The notes under the pieces are model-generated. The model was given only the letters and a program-made list of their open reading frames with translations, made no database searches and was not told the origin of the DNA. A stretch of 64,000 bases of DNA from Lenzites betulinus. Lineage: Eukaryota; Basidiomycota; Agaricomycetes; Polyporales; Polyporaceae. Each line of letters opens with the position of its first letter. The first letter of the stretch is position 1. The stretch covers positions 248,001 through 312,000 of the forward strand of contig JABYQU010000007.1 of assembly GCA_022264855.1 (NCBI GenBank), given 5' to 3'. Shown piece by piece: positions 43,901-55,056 of this stretch. The translations under genes were made by a program, and so were the position numbers.

Positions 43901-46399
43901 CGCTTCCCAAGGTGTTCAACTCGGTGAAGTCGTTCGACGAATGGTTCAACACCCCGTTCGCCAACTCGGGGACGGGTGACAAGATCGAGCTGAACGAAGA
44001 AGAGGCGTTGCTCATCATTCGCCGTTTGCACAAGGTGCTCCGGCCGTTCTTGCTGCGTAGGCTGAAGCGCGACGTCGAGTCGGAGCTGCCGGACAAGGTC
44101 GAGAAGGTGATCAAGATCCGCATGAGCGCCCTGCAGTCGCAGCTGTACAAGCAGATGAAGAAGTACAAGATGATTGCGGACGGCAAAGACTCGAAGGGGT
44201 AAGCATACACTCGACATTTGGCGAGCGTAGTGCTGACATGAGTTTCCGTAGCAAAAACGGAGGTGTCAAAGGTCTTAGCAACGAGCTCATGCAGCTCCGG
44301 AAGATCTGCCAGCATCCGTTCTTGTTCGAGAGCGTCGAGGACAAGGTCAACCCCAGCTCGGTTATCGACGACAAGCTCATCCGTAGCTCGGGTAAGATCG
44401 AGCTGCTTCACCGTATTCTGCCCAAGTTCTTTGCCACCGGACACAGAGTAAGCTGGAAATCTCCCCTTCACGCAGTCAGTCGCTAACAGTGTAACCTCCT
44501 CTGTAGGTCCTCATCTTCTTCCAAATGACGAAAGTCATGGACATCATGGAGGATTTCCTGAAGATGATGGGTTGGAAGTATCTCCGTCTCGATGGTGGCA
44601 CGAAAACCGAAGATCGTGCGGGCCACGTCGCTTTGTTCAACGCGCCGAACTCGGAGTACAAAGTCTTCATCCTCTCCACTCGTGCCGGTGGTCTCGGTCT
44701 CAACTTGCAGACCGCCGACACTGTCGTTATGTGAGTGATTCCCTGTGCCGAACGCGGCTACATCGTCCTGACACATCTCTTCCTCAGTTTCGACAGTGAC
44801 TGGAATCCTCACGCCGATCTCCAGGCGCAGGATCGTGCGCATCGTATCGGTCAGACGAAGGTCGTCCGGATTCTGCGGTTCATCACAGAGAAGAGTGTAG
44901 AGGAGGCGATGTTCGCGCGTGCCAGGTATAAGCTCGACATCGACGACAAGGTCATCCAGGCTGGTCGTTTCGACAACAAGTCGACGCAAGAAGAGCAAGA
45001 GGAGTTCCTGGTACGTGATCTGCGTTGGTTAGTTTGTCTTATAGCCGCGGCTTACTGATTGGCCCGTAGCGTTCGATTCTTGAAGCGGACCAGGAGGAGG
45101 AGAACGAGGAGGCGGGCGACATGAACGACGACGAGATCAACGAGCTGATCTCGCGCTCGGACGAGGAGCAGAAGATCTTCCACGAGATCGACCTTCAGCG
45201 CGAGCGTGAGGCACTAGAGAACTGGCGCCGGCTCGGGAACCGCGGCAAGCCTCCGCTCCCTCTCATGCAGCTCGAGGAGCTCCCGGAGTGCTACCGCGCG
45301 GACGAGCCGTTTACGGACGCGAACGAGCTCGACGAGCTGGAGGGCCGTGGACACCGTCGGCGCAATGTCATCAACTACAATGACGGGCTCAGCGATGATC
45401 AGTGGGCTCTGGTGAGTACCTCTAGCTCGAGTAACGACTGACGCGTGCTGACGGTTCTGTAGGCTTTGGAAGGCGGCGAAGATATCAACGAGCTCTCTGA
45501 GCGCGCTCGCGAGAAGAAGGACCGCCGGGCGACGAACAAGCTTGCCAGACAGACCGAGTCCGTCGGTTCGCCCGCGCCCGAGTTCGAGACTCCGCGGGCT
45601 CGAAAGAGCACGAAGAAGGGCAAGGCGAAGGCCGAGCTCGATGTTCCTGCGAGCACGAAGCGCAAGCGGGGCGGCGGCAAGTCGACGTCCATGACGCCGT
45701 CATTCGTTGAGGAAGATGACGAGGAACGGGATGCGGTATGTTTTCCCCTGCTTTGGCGCCTATATTTGGAGTTTCTCATCTTGGCCGCGAGCAGAAACGT
45801 CGCAAGAAGGGCATCGAGCTTCCTCCCGCGATCAAGGACCAGATGAAGAAGACCTTGAATGAGATCCACAAAGCCGTCCTCAACGTGGAGGACGAGGAAG
45901 GACGAAGGCGTAGTGATCTCTTCCGCGAGCCGCCCGATCGGAAGGTAAGCGTACTTCCGTTCAACACCCAGTATACATCTAACCACCCCGCGCCTCGCAG
46001 CAATACCCCGATTACTACCAGCTCATCCACCAGCCCATCGCGCTGTCGACGATCCGGAAGCGCATCAGCTCGCACTACTACAAGAACGTGCTCGACTTCC
46101 GGGAAGACATGCGTCTCATGTTCAAGAACGCGCGCACATACAACCAGGAGGGCTCGTGGGTGTACATCGACGCGGACGAGATGGAGAAGGTGTTCGACGC
46201 GACGTTCGCGAAGCTCATCACGGGCAGCGGCCTCCCCGGTGCGCCCTCCGACGCTGCGGGCGGGTCCTCGGGCGGGTACGACTCCGCGCTCACCCCGATG
46301 GACGAGGACGAGCGGCCGGTGCCGCCGCCGCGGGCGAAAAGCGCACGAAAGCAGGTCATCAGCGACGATGAGTACATGACGCCGAGCGACGAGGAGTGA
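40974..46399 (+). CDS. STH1: SWI/SNF-RSC catalytic ATPase (Snf2/Sth1 family)
   Basis: The ATP-dependent DNA translocase of a SWI/SNF or RSC complex. Twelve exons keep frame and give 1,454 residues. Domains in order: a Gln/Pro-rich start; QLQ near 119-155 ([20 protein letters not shown]); HSA near 395-465 ([15 protein letters not shown]); the ATPase from about 580 with [18 protein letters not shown], motif [10 protein letters not shown] and [19 protein letters not shown]; helicase-C from about 918 with [15 protein letters not shown] and DRAHRIGQT; a SnAC-like acidic/basic region; and a C-terminal bromodomain from about 1322 ([33 protein letters not shown]). The second intron is 504 nt, the rest 50-70 nt. 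DEGHRMKN and the bromodomain place it in the Snf2/Sth1 rather than ISWI or Chd class; Snf2 versus Sth1 cannot be settled here. Confidence 0.97.
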
Positions 46400-46802
46400 G
46401 GCTCGCTCGAGGACTCCTGAACGTGTGCGTGCAAGTTTGCTGTCTGGACACCTCGTTAGCTAGTTTTGTTCTTGGCATGTTTCTGTAGTATTATCGTTGT
46501 AGTTATTACTTGTAATGTCTCTCCGTCTATGGAAAGCGATATCGAACATACTCTAGCCGTCTTAACATCAAGAATTCCTTGCGCGTTCACGGTGCTATGG
46601 TGCATTGACAGAAAGGCGCAGAGACTCGGTAGGCTATTGGAACGCGGAAGTACAGTGCTTAACGTTTGCTTGTATTGGTGACATTCACAATTGTAACACA
46701 CGATGTCATCTGATGTCGTGCATGATGGCCCCCGTGGCCTGCTCAGCGCTCATTTTTGGAGTGATGTACTACCTACACAAAGCATATAACATACATGTAC
46801 AT
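46400..46802. other. Convergent 3' intergenic region (STH1 / uS8)
   Basis: About 400 bp between converging stop codons, AT-rich, with 3' UTR-like sequence only. Confidence 0.5.
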
Positions 46803-47564
46803 CTAGTAGACGTAGCCCAGGAGCTTGCCACCGACGTTCTTGCGACGCGCCTCCTCGTGGTCGAGGATGCCCGACGATGTCGTCTACCAGGACATGAGTG
46901 TCAGAGAGAGCCAAGCAAAAGCGAGCTTGAGAACATACCAGGATGATGATACCGAACCCACGAGCAGGAAGCAGCAAGTTAACCCACGCCTCGATCTGGT
47001 TGACCTGGACGTTGTAACGGGGGGAGATGACACCAGTCTTGTTCAGACGGCCGTTCAGCTGGATAACAATCTTGCCCGAACGGTGGTCATCGACGATCTC
47101 GAACTCGCCGATGTAACCTAGAAGAGACGTGTGTTAGCCTCTCGATCGCAGACTCTACAACAGCCTCCAGAAACAATGAAAGATGTACACTCTCCAGTGA
47201 GTACCGAGTCCGTAGTTATTATGAAGGATACGTTAATGCTTTACGAGTGAAATTGATTTTTCGGAGCGTTAAAACGAGGGGCGGGTGGAAGCGAGACCTC
47301 GTCGATCGTAGTTATCACTCCGAGTTCACGAAAAGAATCCAACAAGAGGCATGAATGAAGTCAGATAGAATGGATACTCACCATGGCGCTGCATCACGCT
47401 CAAGAACTTGACAATGACCTTCGAGGAGGGGCGGACAAGCACCTGGCGCTTGCCGCGGCGCTCAGCGTTGACGATGTTGTTCTGCGCAATAATTAGAGTG
47501 ACCTCGGGGACAAATTGATGATTTAACGCACTAAGCAGTCATTGAGGACGGAGACGCGGACCAT
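46803..47564 (-). CDS. RPS22: 40S ribosomal protein uS8 (Rps22/S15a)
   Basis: A small-subunit protein that binds the central domain of 18S rRNA. Four exons give exactly 130 residues, the family length. It starts [20 protein letters not shown]. The [20 protein letters not shown] block and the [20 protein letters not shown] block follow, then [17 protein letters not shown], and the C-terminus is [20 protein letters not shown] plus GYVY. Every expected block is present. The second intron (about 47120-47385) is near 270 nt, several times the local norm, and might carry an RNA or splicing control. The gene is divergent from RPS17 across 409 bp. Confidence 0.98.
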
Positions 47565-47973
47565 GGTGGGCAAGTAGGGGGCCGAAAGGAAGGGGCGGCT
47601 GAGAGAGTGGGATGATAGGTCAGACTTATGCTCGTCCGAGTGTCGTGCTACAGAAAGCGCGAGTCAAGACGAGCTAGATCACGGTGCAAGCCGGTGAAAG
47701 AACAGTCGTGAGGCGCTGTCTGCGGCCGGCGAGGGGAGAGGGGAGGGCATCATTCACCTTTGCGGAGTCTTGAGGATGCGGCGGCGGTGAGTAGACCTGC
47801 TTGATCGGGCGTCTCCAGCACTTGGTCGTTTCCTGCGCGCGCGCGGTGGCTGGGTCCTGTACAGTTCTGCTCAGCCACCCGGCAGACGCCGGTCCCTCCA
47901 CCGTCCCGTCCAGTCTAGCTCGCCGTCGTCTGCATCAAGCTCAAGCCCGCCGACATCCTCCTCAAGCTCCGCC
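47565..47973. promoter_or_regulatory. Shared divergent promoter of uS8 and eS17 genes
   Basis: 409 bp separate the start codons of two oppositely transcribed 40S protein genes, so the control elements must serve both. The sequence is mixed GC with pyrimidine-rich stretches toward each start. No element is identified with certainty. Confidence 0.6.
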
Positions 47974-48672
47974 ATGGTCAGTACAAAATCTATGCTGGAA
48001 CTCCGCGCAGTCTGCTGATGCTCGTTTGTGCTCTGTCCAGGGTCGCGTCCGCACGAAAACCACCAAAAGGGCCTCCCGTGTCCTCATCGAGAAGTAGTGA
48101 GTATCCCCCTCGGGTCGAATCAGAGAATCGGAGGTGGGACGGCAAGGAGGACAAAGTGCTGATCTTCCGCTCCAGCTACCCCCGTCTTACTCTCGACTTC
48201 CACACGAACAAGCGCATCATCGATGAAGTCGTGCGTAGACCCGCGCATTGAGGATTGGCTGTATACACGCTTACCGCGTGTGCACACAGGCTGTTGTGCC
48301 CTCGAAGCGTCTCCGCAACAAGGTCGCTGGCTTCACCACCCATTTGATGAAGCGCATCCAGCGTGGCCCCGTCCGTGGTATCTCCTTCAAGCTCCAGGAG
48401 GAGGAGCGCGAGCGCAAGGACAACTACGTCCCTGAGGTCTCTGCTCTCGACCCCACCGCCAACCCCCTCGAGATCGACCCTGACACCAAGGTGTGTAACT
48501 CTTCGGCCGACCTGTGCCCCTCAGTCGCTCATACTGGCCGGTGTATTAGGATCTCCTCCACTCCCTCAACTTCGACTCCATCCCCCACACTGTTGTCCAG
48601 GTTCAGCACCAGCAACCCGAGCGTGGACCCCGGAGGGATCGCCGCCCCGTCCCTGGTGCTGGTCGCACGTGA
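47974..48672 (+). CDS. RPS17: 40S ribosomal protein eS17 (Rps17)
   Basis: A small-subunit protein on the head/beak side of the 40S. Five exons give 145 residues. The ATG alone forms the coding part of exon 1 and joins [20 protein letters not shown]. The next blocks are [20 protein letters not shown], then [20 protein letters not shown] and [11 protein letters not shown]. The C-terminal tail ends [16 protein letters not shown]. All conserved blocks are intact and length matches the family (about 136-145). The first-codon exon arrangement recalls yeast RPS17, in which the intron also follows the ATG. Confidence 0.98.
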
Positions 48673-49018
48673 GCGGAATCATTCCAGCAGAGCTTGGGCC
48701 CGTATGCTCTATGATTACTATGCTCCGTATTGCACGATGACATGGGTCCACGGAGCGCAACCCCGTCAGGCTGTCGGTCGTCATCGTCTCTATCCTATCT
48801 CTTTCGCATATGTACTTGCCATATCGCGTCGGCTTGACGGGCAGCCGCGTTGTAAAATTGAGCTTTGCAAGACAACAAGCATGAAACCAGACGAGTGTGA
48901 TGGCATTCGTATTTTCCAAATGCTGTTGTACGTTCAGACGTTGCTGGATCTTTTGGTGAGTGCTCTTTGAGGCAACACGTTGGGGACGTAGGTCGCAGAG
49001 CGAGCAGGTCCGCGAAAG
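48673..49018. other. eS17 3' flank and upstream region of Tudor-like gene 1
   Basis: About 350 bp. A possible extra 5' exon (48881-48957, [15 protein letters not shown]...) ends in a good GTGAGT donor and could belong to the next gene. It is not needed for an intact frame. Confidence 0.35.
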
Positions 49019-50505
49019 ATGGCCCTCACGAGTAGGCTGCTTGAGGTGCATATGCATCGCGCGCGTATTGCAAGGAGCAGAAGAATACGTGATGTGTCAT
49101 CATGTAGGTCCATGTTTATCACTATCCGAGATGGCTGACATCATACAAGTCTTAAGATCTTATGACTTTCGGACATCACTCGAGGTACCCTAGCCTACAG
49201 GTGGAAACACACAACGCGTATCAATTTTCAAGGCTTCCACAGTCAAGTCAACTTCTCCCCAACGTCGCGTCTGTCGCGCCCCCACTGCCACTTTTGCAAA
49301 TGCCCATAGTGACACCAATCGTCCTGCAACGGTCATTCCGCAAAGCGTTTTAACCCCCAACGTATTTAAGACGACGGTAAGGAGCACGGCTTCCGCCGCC
49401 GCTTCTGCTGCAGTACAAGACCGCTGCGCTACGAGCTCCTCTAGTTCCCACACCTTCTTTACGCCCATCTCCATCCTTCTTCCACGCTGAACGGTGCACA
49501 GACGTCAAGCTCAGGCTCAAGCCTGACTCAAGCTCCTGTGGTCACACATCTCAATCGGACATCCCGGCCCGTAGATACTCCAATGGGCCAATCCTCGGTC
49601 AACTACCGCGCCCATGGCAGTGGCGTGTGGAACACTCCTCAGCATAAAGCAGATTCGATTCAGAGAAAAGTTGAAGAAAGCAGGCGAAACCGTCCCGATT
49701 TACATGCCTTTGACACACTTGTCGCCATTGCCAGCCTCAGGTATTCCGACGAGGCGAACAGCGCCACCGTCGAGTCTATCCTCACCAGCGGGGTGCTGCA
49801 TTCCGAACAAGACAGCGGTAGCAGTAGTATCCTCAGAGGCGATGAACGCCACACAAGCAACGACGCTCCTACGTATCCGGTTACACCCAAACTTCCCGCC
49901 CGCTCTGACGAGGAGCTTGGCGGGGTGAAAGTGGGGCAATACCTCCCACGAAGAATGTCTCTTGACGAATGTGCTGAAAGGTGGAGCGTCGCTGCGCATG
50001 ATGGGTCTGACTCGGATTCGGACTCGGACTCAGAACCTATTAGGCGAGGGGTCCGGGAGACTACAGCTGCCGCAGCCATACGGCGTGACCTTCCGTCCAT
50101 TACTCACCATGAGCTGCCGCCAGAAGCATTCAGGGTAAGTGTCTTCGTACTCAGCGTCTTTCAATGCTAAAATTCGCGTTGCTTGTAGGAGGGCGACGAG
50201 GTGTTAGTGTACACTGCGAGAGTAGATGGGTGTGCGCGATGGCGGGGTGCCACCATTGCGCGTACCCCCTCTCTCGAATGCGACTGGGACAATGCACCGG
50301 TTAGTACCTCTGAGGAATCAGCTACGCGATATTATGGGAACTCTGCTGACTGATATACCAGGGGATATACTTCTACCGCTGCATGGTCACCATGAACGAT
50401 ACCGGCCGAATGATGGGGCCCTTTCGAACGGCACTGAATGAGATTCTTCCACGGCGTGGCCTGTTACCTGCGGCTCTTGAGAGACAAAGGTCTACGTCCA
50501 TGTGA
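49019..50505 (+). CDS. Uncharacterised protein with C-terminal Tudor/SH3-like module (paralogue 1)
   Basis: A five-exon model (49019-49103, 49201-49376, 49502-50134, 50189-50299, 50362-50505) keeps phase at every junction and gives 382 residues. The N-terminal two-thirds is basic to Ser/Thr-rich and disordered, with an SDSDSDSDSE acidic patch. The C-terminus begins REGDEVLVYTARVDGCARWR, continues GATIARTP and ends near GIYFYRCMVTMNDTGRMMGP. This has the small beta-barrel look of Tudor/SH3-like folds. The same EGDxVxV...W..G pattern recurs in the proteins at 55057-55821 and 60939-61476. Function is unknown; such modules bind methyl-lysine or peptides, but this is not shown here. The 5' end is the least certain part. 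Confidence 0.6.
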
Positions 50506-50733
50506 CGTGTGGTATGAAACTCCGGACGCTCTGCGTATGAGGATCGCTACCTTATCAGCTTAGGTTTTGTTTCCACGAACGTTGTCGGTAATCCTTATGT
50601 GTATATGTACCCTGCTTGTACCGTTTTATATAAACATCGTGCCCTCAAAATCTGGCAAACGTGAGCAGAACCATGCATGTTTACAAGCACAAAGCAAAAT
50701 TCATTGCACTTCGTTTTACAACACTGACCCTTC

Positions 50734-52884
50734 TTATTTCCTACCCCACCAACCTCCCAGCAAACTGCTCAACCCACCACGTGCCTCCGCAGATGGTTCC
50801 GGAGTCGCCGCGCGCTCGACCTGCTCGACCTTCGCTCTCGACGGTACAGATTTCTTCTCCGTAGGTTGTTGCGAGACGGGCGCGACAACTTCTGGCTTCG
50901 CAGGCGCCTTGCCCGCGCGCTCCTGCAACCGATCCATGTCGAGGTTGATGTAGTTCAGCGCGATGTCGAAGAAGAGCGGCTTCTTGTGCGTTTTGCTGCT
51001 CTCTGCGTCTAGCGCGCCGCCGTTGTACGCATACCAGTCCGTCTTGAAGCTCGTACTGTCCAGCGCGAGCTCCTCCTCGAGCCGGTCGAGATCCGCGAGG
51101 GTGAGTGCGTAGAAAGGAGGCTCCCCGTCGTTGATGGGGTCCGTCTCGATTGTGACGGCCAGTGTCGAGCGCGCCTCGCGCAGGTTGAGGGACGCGTGCT
51201 GCGCAAGGGCGAGAGTCTCCGCGTACTTCTTGAGCGGGGCGTAGCACCACGCGTGGTAGTAGCACCGGCGCGCTTTAGTGAACGCGAGTCGCGCTTCGAC
51301 GGCTGACGCGAGCTCGGGGCTCTCGTCGACGATTGTGAGTGTGCGCATCTGCTCGAGTGACTGCAGCACGCTGTCGAGCAGCTTCACGATCGCTGGGTAG
51401 AGACGCGCGTCGACTTGGACCTTACGGCGCCCCAAGTGGCTCCGTTGGGCGGTGTGCAGCTGGTGGAGGAGGGTTGACGTGAGGAGGAGATCGCGCTGGA
51501 CGCGTCGGGAGAGTAGTTGGTAGACGATGTAAGCATGGACAAATTGGATGTCTCTGGTCCCCGCTGTCGCGGTCGCACCGCTTATCTGGTCAATGGGTTA
51601 ACGGTGTTCAGGATATTGATGGACACCAGCGAGCGCACCTTGTGTGCCTCTACCAATTTGCGCGACACGTCCTCCGCTTCACTTAGCGCAAGGAGTATCG
51701 CATCATATGAAGCGACACCGCCACGCTTGGACCTCGCGCCCTGTACACCCTTCGCCTTCTTCTCTCCCTTGGCACCGGGCGCAGTGGGACCTTTCTCTTC
51801 TGCCTTCCTTGACTGTACCAGCTTCTCCTCAGCCTCCTGAACTTTCAAAAGCACGTCCACGAGCTCTGGGTTGCGTATCGGCACCGGCTCATCCTCCCAG
51901 AGTAGTTCCTTCAGCTTTCCCCTCTCCTCTGCAGCTCCCCCCGTGTCCTTCCCTAGTTGTGCGAGCAGCGCATCGCAGCCTGGCACGAGCGTGTTCCGGT
52001 GTTTCGGGGCAATATCCGCCACGACCGCGTCGACGTCGTAGGCCTTGTCCCGGCGGAGCTCATGAGCACAGTGTCGAATTTCAGGGCCGACCTCGTCTGC
52101 AAAGGAGACAGCAAGGGCCTGTGCGCGGCTCGTAGGAGCGGCATCGGCGAGCGAGTCCAGCAGGTTGCGCGCGACGCTCAGTTGCACCAGCGCGTCCTCG
52201 AAGTCGAACCTCTGGCGCAGAAATCGGCCGTTTAGGATCAGGGTGTACGCGGTGACTTGCGCTAGGTCTTCTGCGGATAACCGGCCTTGCGCGTAAAGAG
52301 CCTGGCAGTGCGAGAGGAGCTGCGTCGCCCAGTGGATCGACCGGCGCATACGGCGCGTCGCGTGCTTGCGATTGGCGGAGGAGCTCTTCTCCGCAGCCTC
52401 AGCAGCAGCTCCCTTCGACGTTTTGGCGGTGGCAGCGAGCTTCAGAGACTCCTGGTGCATCTCTTGAGAGTGGGCCCATGCGCGCTCAGCCTCGAAGAGG
52501 AGCAACTGCAGGCTGCAGGATATGCTGAGGGATGTTCGACGTTAAGGCGAAGGAAGTATTTGACTCACTGTCCGTCCTTGACGGTCTCGAGGTTGATGGG
52601 CGGGAGTTTCTTGAAATCGCGGCCGCGCCCATAGGTCATCTTGAGAGTGGACCGCAGCCGATGCGTCCGATTGTAGCAATGCTTCCTACATTTTCGTTAA
52701 GGCACTACATATTTCCGCAAACCTCTCGACGCACCTGTAGCGTTCATAATCATTGTATCGCAAGCCGTACGCGTTGCGCTGCTCATTCGCGATTTGCAGC
52801 GCTTCCACACAGTCAGTTCTTCTGAAGCTGCTACATTATGACCAACCGCATACCTTGGAAATGCACCTTTGGTTTCCCAGACAT
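50734..52884 (-). CDS. SRP68: Signal recognition particle subunit SRP68
   Basis: SRP68 and SRP72 form the heterodimer that remodels the SRP RNA during co-translational ER targeting. The spliced start is MSGKPKVHFQALQIANEQRN followed by AYGLRYNDYERYR, KHCYNRTHRLRSTLKMTYGR and FKKLPPINLETVKDG. LLLFEAERAWAHSQEMH then begins the TPR-like RNA-binding region. Further blocks include RMRRSIHWATQLLSHCQALY and DEVGPEIRHCAHEL. The later segment RRKVQVDARLYPAIVKLLDS, the alanine-rich TPR helices and a C-terminal SRP72-binding part end in GGLSSLLGGWWGRK. The start uses a 52-nt intron that ends TGACTGTGTGGAAG. The gene is divergent from GET3 with 219 bp between start codons. Confidence 0.93.
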
Positions 52885-53103
52885 ATCCTTCGTCGTGGAC
52901 TTTCCAGATAGTGCAAGATGTTGGTAGAAGGTGCTGGTATGTGCCCGATCACAGACGAGAGCGGGAGGCAAGAAGTACTAGTGTACGCGGCTATCAGACG
53001 CGGAGGGGCGTGATGTCTCTCTGCAACTATACTTAACCTCTTCTTCCACCTCCACCTCCACCCTCATTCTTTTTGGCCGGACTTCGCACGTCTCTTTGGA
53101 ATC
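52885..53103. promoter_or_regulatory. Shared divergent promoter of SRP68 and GET3
   Basis: 219 bp between the two start codons. On the GET3 side there is a pyrimidine-rich tract (CTTCTTCCACCTCCACCTCC, about 53039-53060) next to a TATACTTAA element at 53026-53034. Both genes encode ER-targeting factors. Confidence 0.65.
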
Positions 53104-54466
53104 ATGGCTGATGAGACTCTCGACCCCACCCTGCAGAACATCCTGGATCAAAAGTCCCTGAAATGGATCTTCTGTGGCACGTTCTCAGCCACTTGCTCGT
53201 GCGAGGTCCATATACTGATCTTCGTCTCATGAAGGTGGCAAGGGTGGTGTCGGTGAGTTATGAATGATAGTCGAAAGTTAAACATCTTCTCACTATCGTT
53301 TACTGGTAGGAAAGACCACGACGTCGTGCTCTCTGGCCATTCAGTTGGCGACATGCCGTGAATCCGTCCTACTTATCGTACGTAACCCGTCCGAATCTTG
53401 CAAAACGTTGGTCTGAAGGGCGATCGGCAGTCGACTGATCCCGCGCACAACCTGTCGGATGCCTTTGGCCAGAAGTTCTCGAAAGAGGCGACGAAGGTGA
53501 ACGGCTTCAACAACCTCTTCGCTATGGAGATCGACCCAACTAGCGCCATCCAAGAGATGGTGGAGCAATGTACGTATTAAGCCCTGCGACCCTGCACCTG
53601 AATTCATGGGATTGCAGCGGACTCAAACGGCATGATGGGGAGCATGATGCAGGACCTCGCGTTCGCTATCCCGGGTGTGGACGAAGCCATGAGTTTCGCG
53701 GAGATCATGAAGTGCGTTTGAACGTCTCATCCATGTTGTGTTCTGTTCACAGGTGCCCATTTAGGCACGTCAAGTCCATGGAATACTCCGTGATCGTATT
53801 TGACACAGCACCCACTGGTCATACTCTCCGTTTCCTTTCCTTCCCCACTGTCCTCGAGAAGGCTTTGGGCAAGCTCAGCACGCTTAGCGGCCGGCTTGGG
53901 CCCATGATCAGTCAAATGACAAGTCTTATGGGCGGCCAAGCGGACGCGCCGGAGGACATGTTCGCAAAACTAGAGTCCATGCGGGCAGTCATCACCGAGG
54001 TCAACACGCAGTTCAAGGACCCGGTGAGTGTTACATGTGCTTGGACATGCGCGTTCATCGCTGAGATGCATATTGGCATTTTCAGGAAAAGACGACATTC
54101 GTTTGCGTGTGCATCTCCGAGTTTTTGTCGTTATATGAGACAGAACGGCTGGTGCAGGAGCTTACCGCGTACGAGATTGACACGCATAACATTGTGGTCA
54201 ACCAGCTTCTTTTCCCCAAGAAGGGTATGTATTTCTTGCAACGTTATTCCAGAGACAGTTTTAGTGACTCCATCATAGGCACGAACTGTGAACACTGTCA
54301 GGTACGGAACAAGATGCAGCAAAAGTACTTGAAGGAGGCACACGAACTCTATGACGAATTCTTCCACATCATCAAACTCCCACTTCTGACTGAGGAGGTC
54401 CGTGGTCCTGAGAGGCTGAAGGAGTTCAGCAAGATGCTTGTCACTCCGTACGTTCCCCCCGAGTAG
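53104..54466 (+). CDS. GET3: GET3/ArsA-type ATPase for tail-anchored protein insertion
   Basis: The cytosolic homodimeric ATPase that carries tail-anchored proteins to the ER membrane receptor Get1/Get2. The exons spell [20 protein letters not shown] with WIF, then the P-loop [18 protein letters not shown]. Switch [17 protein letters not shown] comes next, then FAMEIDP, switch [26 protein letters not shown] in the hydrophobic client groove and [11 protein letters not shown]. The zinc-binding [16 protein letters not shown] (CxxC) and [20 protein letters not shown] complete the family pattern. The first intron needs either a GT donor at 53174 (one Gly fewer before the P-loop) or a GC donor at 53177 (full GGKGGVGKT). 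Everything else is intact at about 325 residues. Confidence 0.97.
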
Positions 54467-55056
54467 ACGTTATAGCTTTACCCGAATCGCTGGTGGAGGT
54501 TGTATTATATCGGACACTGCACATTTTCTCGCACACATCTGGCTCAGTAGCCCTGGCTTTTCTCATGTTTGAGTTGTCACGCACACGCCCCAAGGAGTTC
54601 ATATTCACAGCCGCGGCTCAGTGCTCAGACCTTCCTCCCTGAGTTCAAAGCTGCTGCGCTCGTCAGTTATCATGCATTATGCATTATGATTGGCTTAGGC
54701 GAATAGCCGGTGTGAAGTAGCGCTACTCCGACGATGATCCCGATTAGGCAGGTGTTAACGTTCGTCTTTCTGGAGCCCGCAGGGGGTGATCCAACACTTC
54801 ACGTAAGCCTCAAGTATGTAAAGCTCAATGACTCCCGCGGACTAAGTCTCTTCCTGCTGCAATCATACAAGCGGCAAGGGGGAAGCGTGAAGGCATACGT
54901 GTTGATTACAAGCATATTGAGCAGCACAAACATATATGGATAACATAGGGGTTCGGAGTGGATAGAACTATACAATATCTTTTGTAGCAACGCTTATCAA
55001 TACATCTGCAGCGATCCTTTCCATTCGGGTTCGCTTCGTGCTCCGCGTCCTCGAGA
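54467..55056. other. Convergent 3' intergenic region (GET3 / Tudor-like 2)
   Basis: About 590 bp. A short direct repeat (GCATTATGCATTATG near 54670-54690) is visible; otherwise no feature. Confidence 0.45.

Noticed and set aside
54660..54700. ATGCATTATGCATTATG direct repeat
   Set aside because: Too short and isolated to be a repeat element or array.
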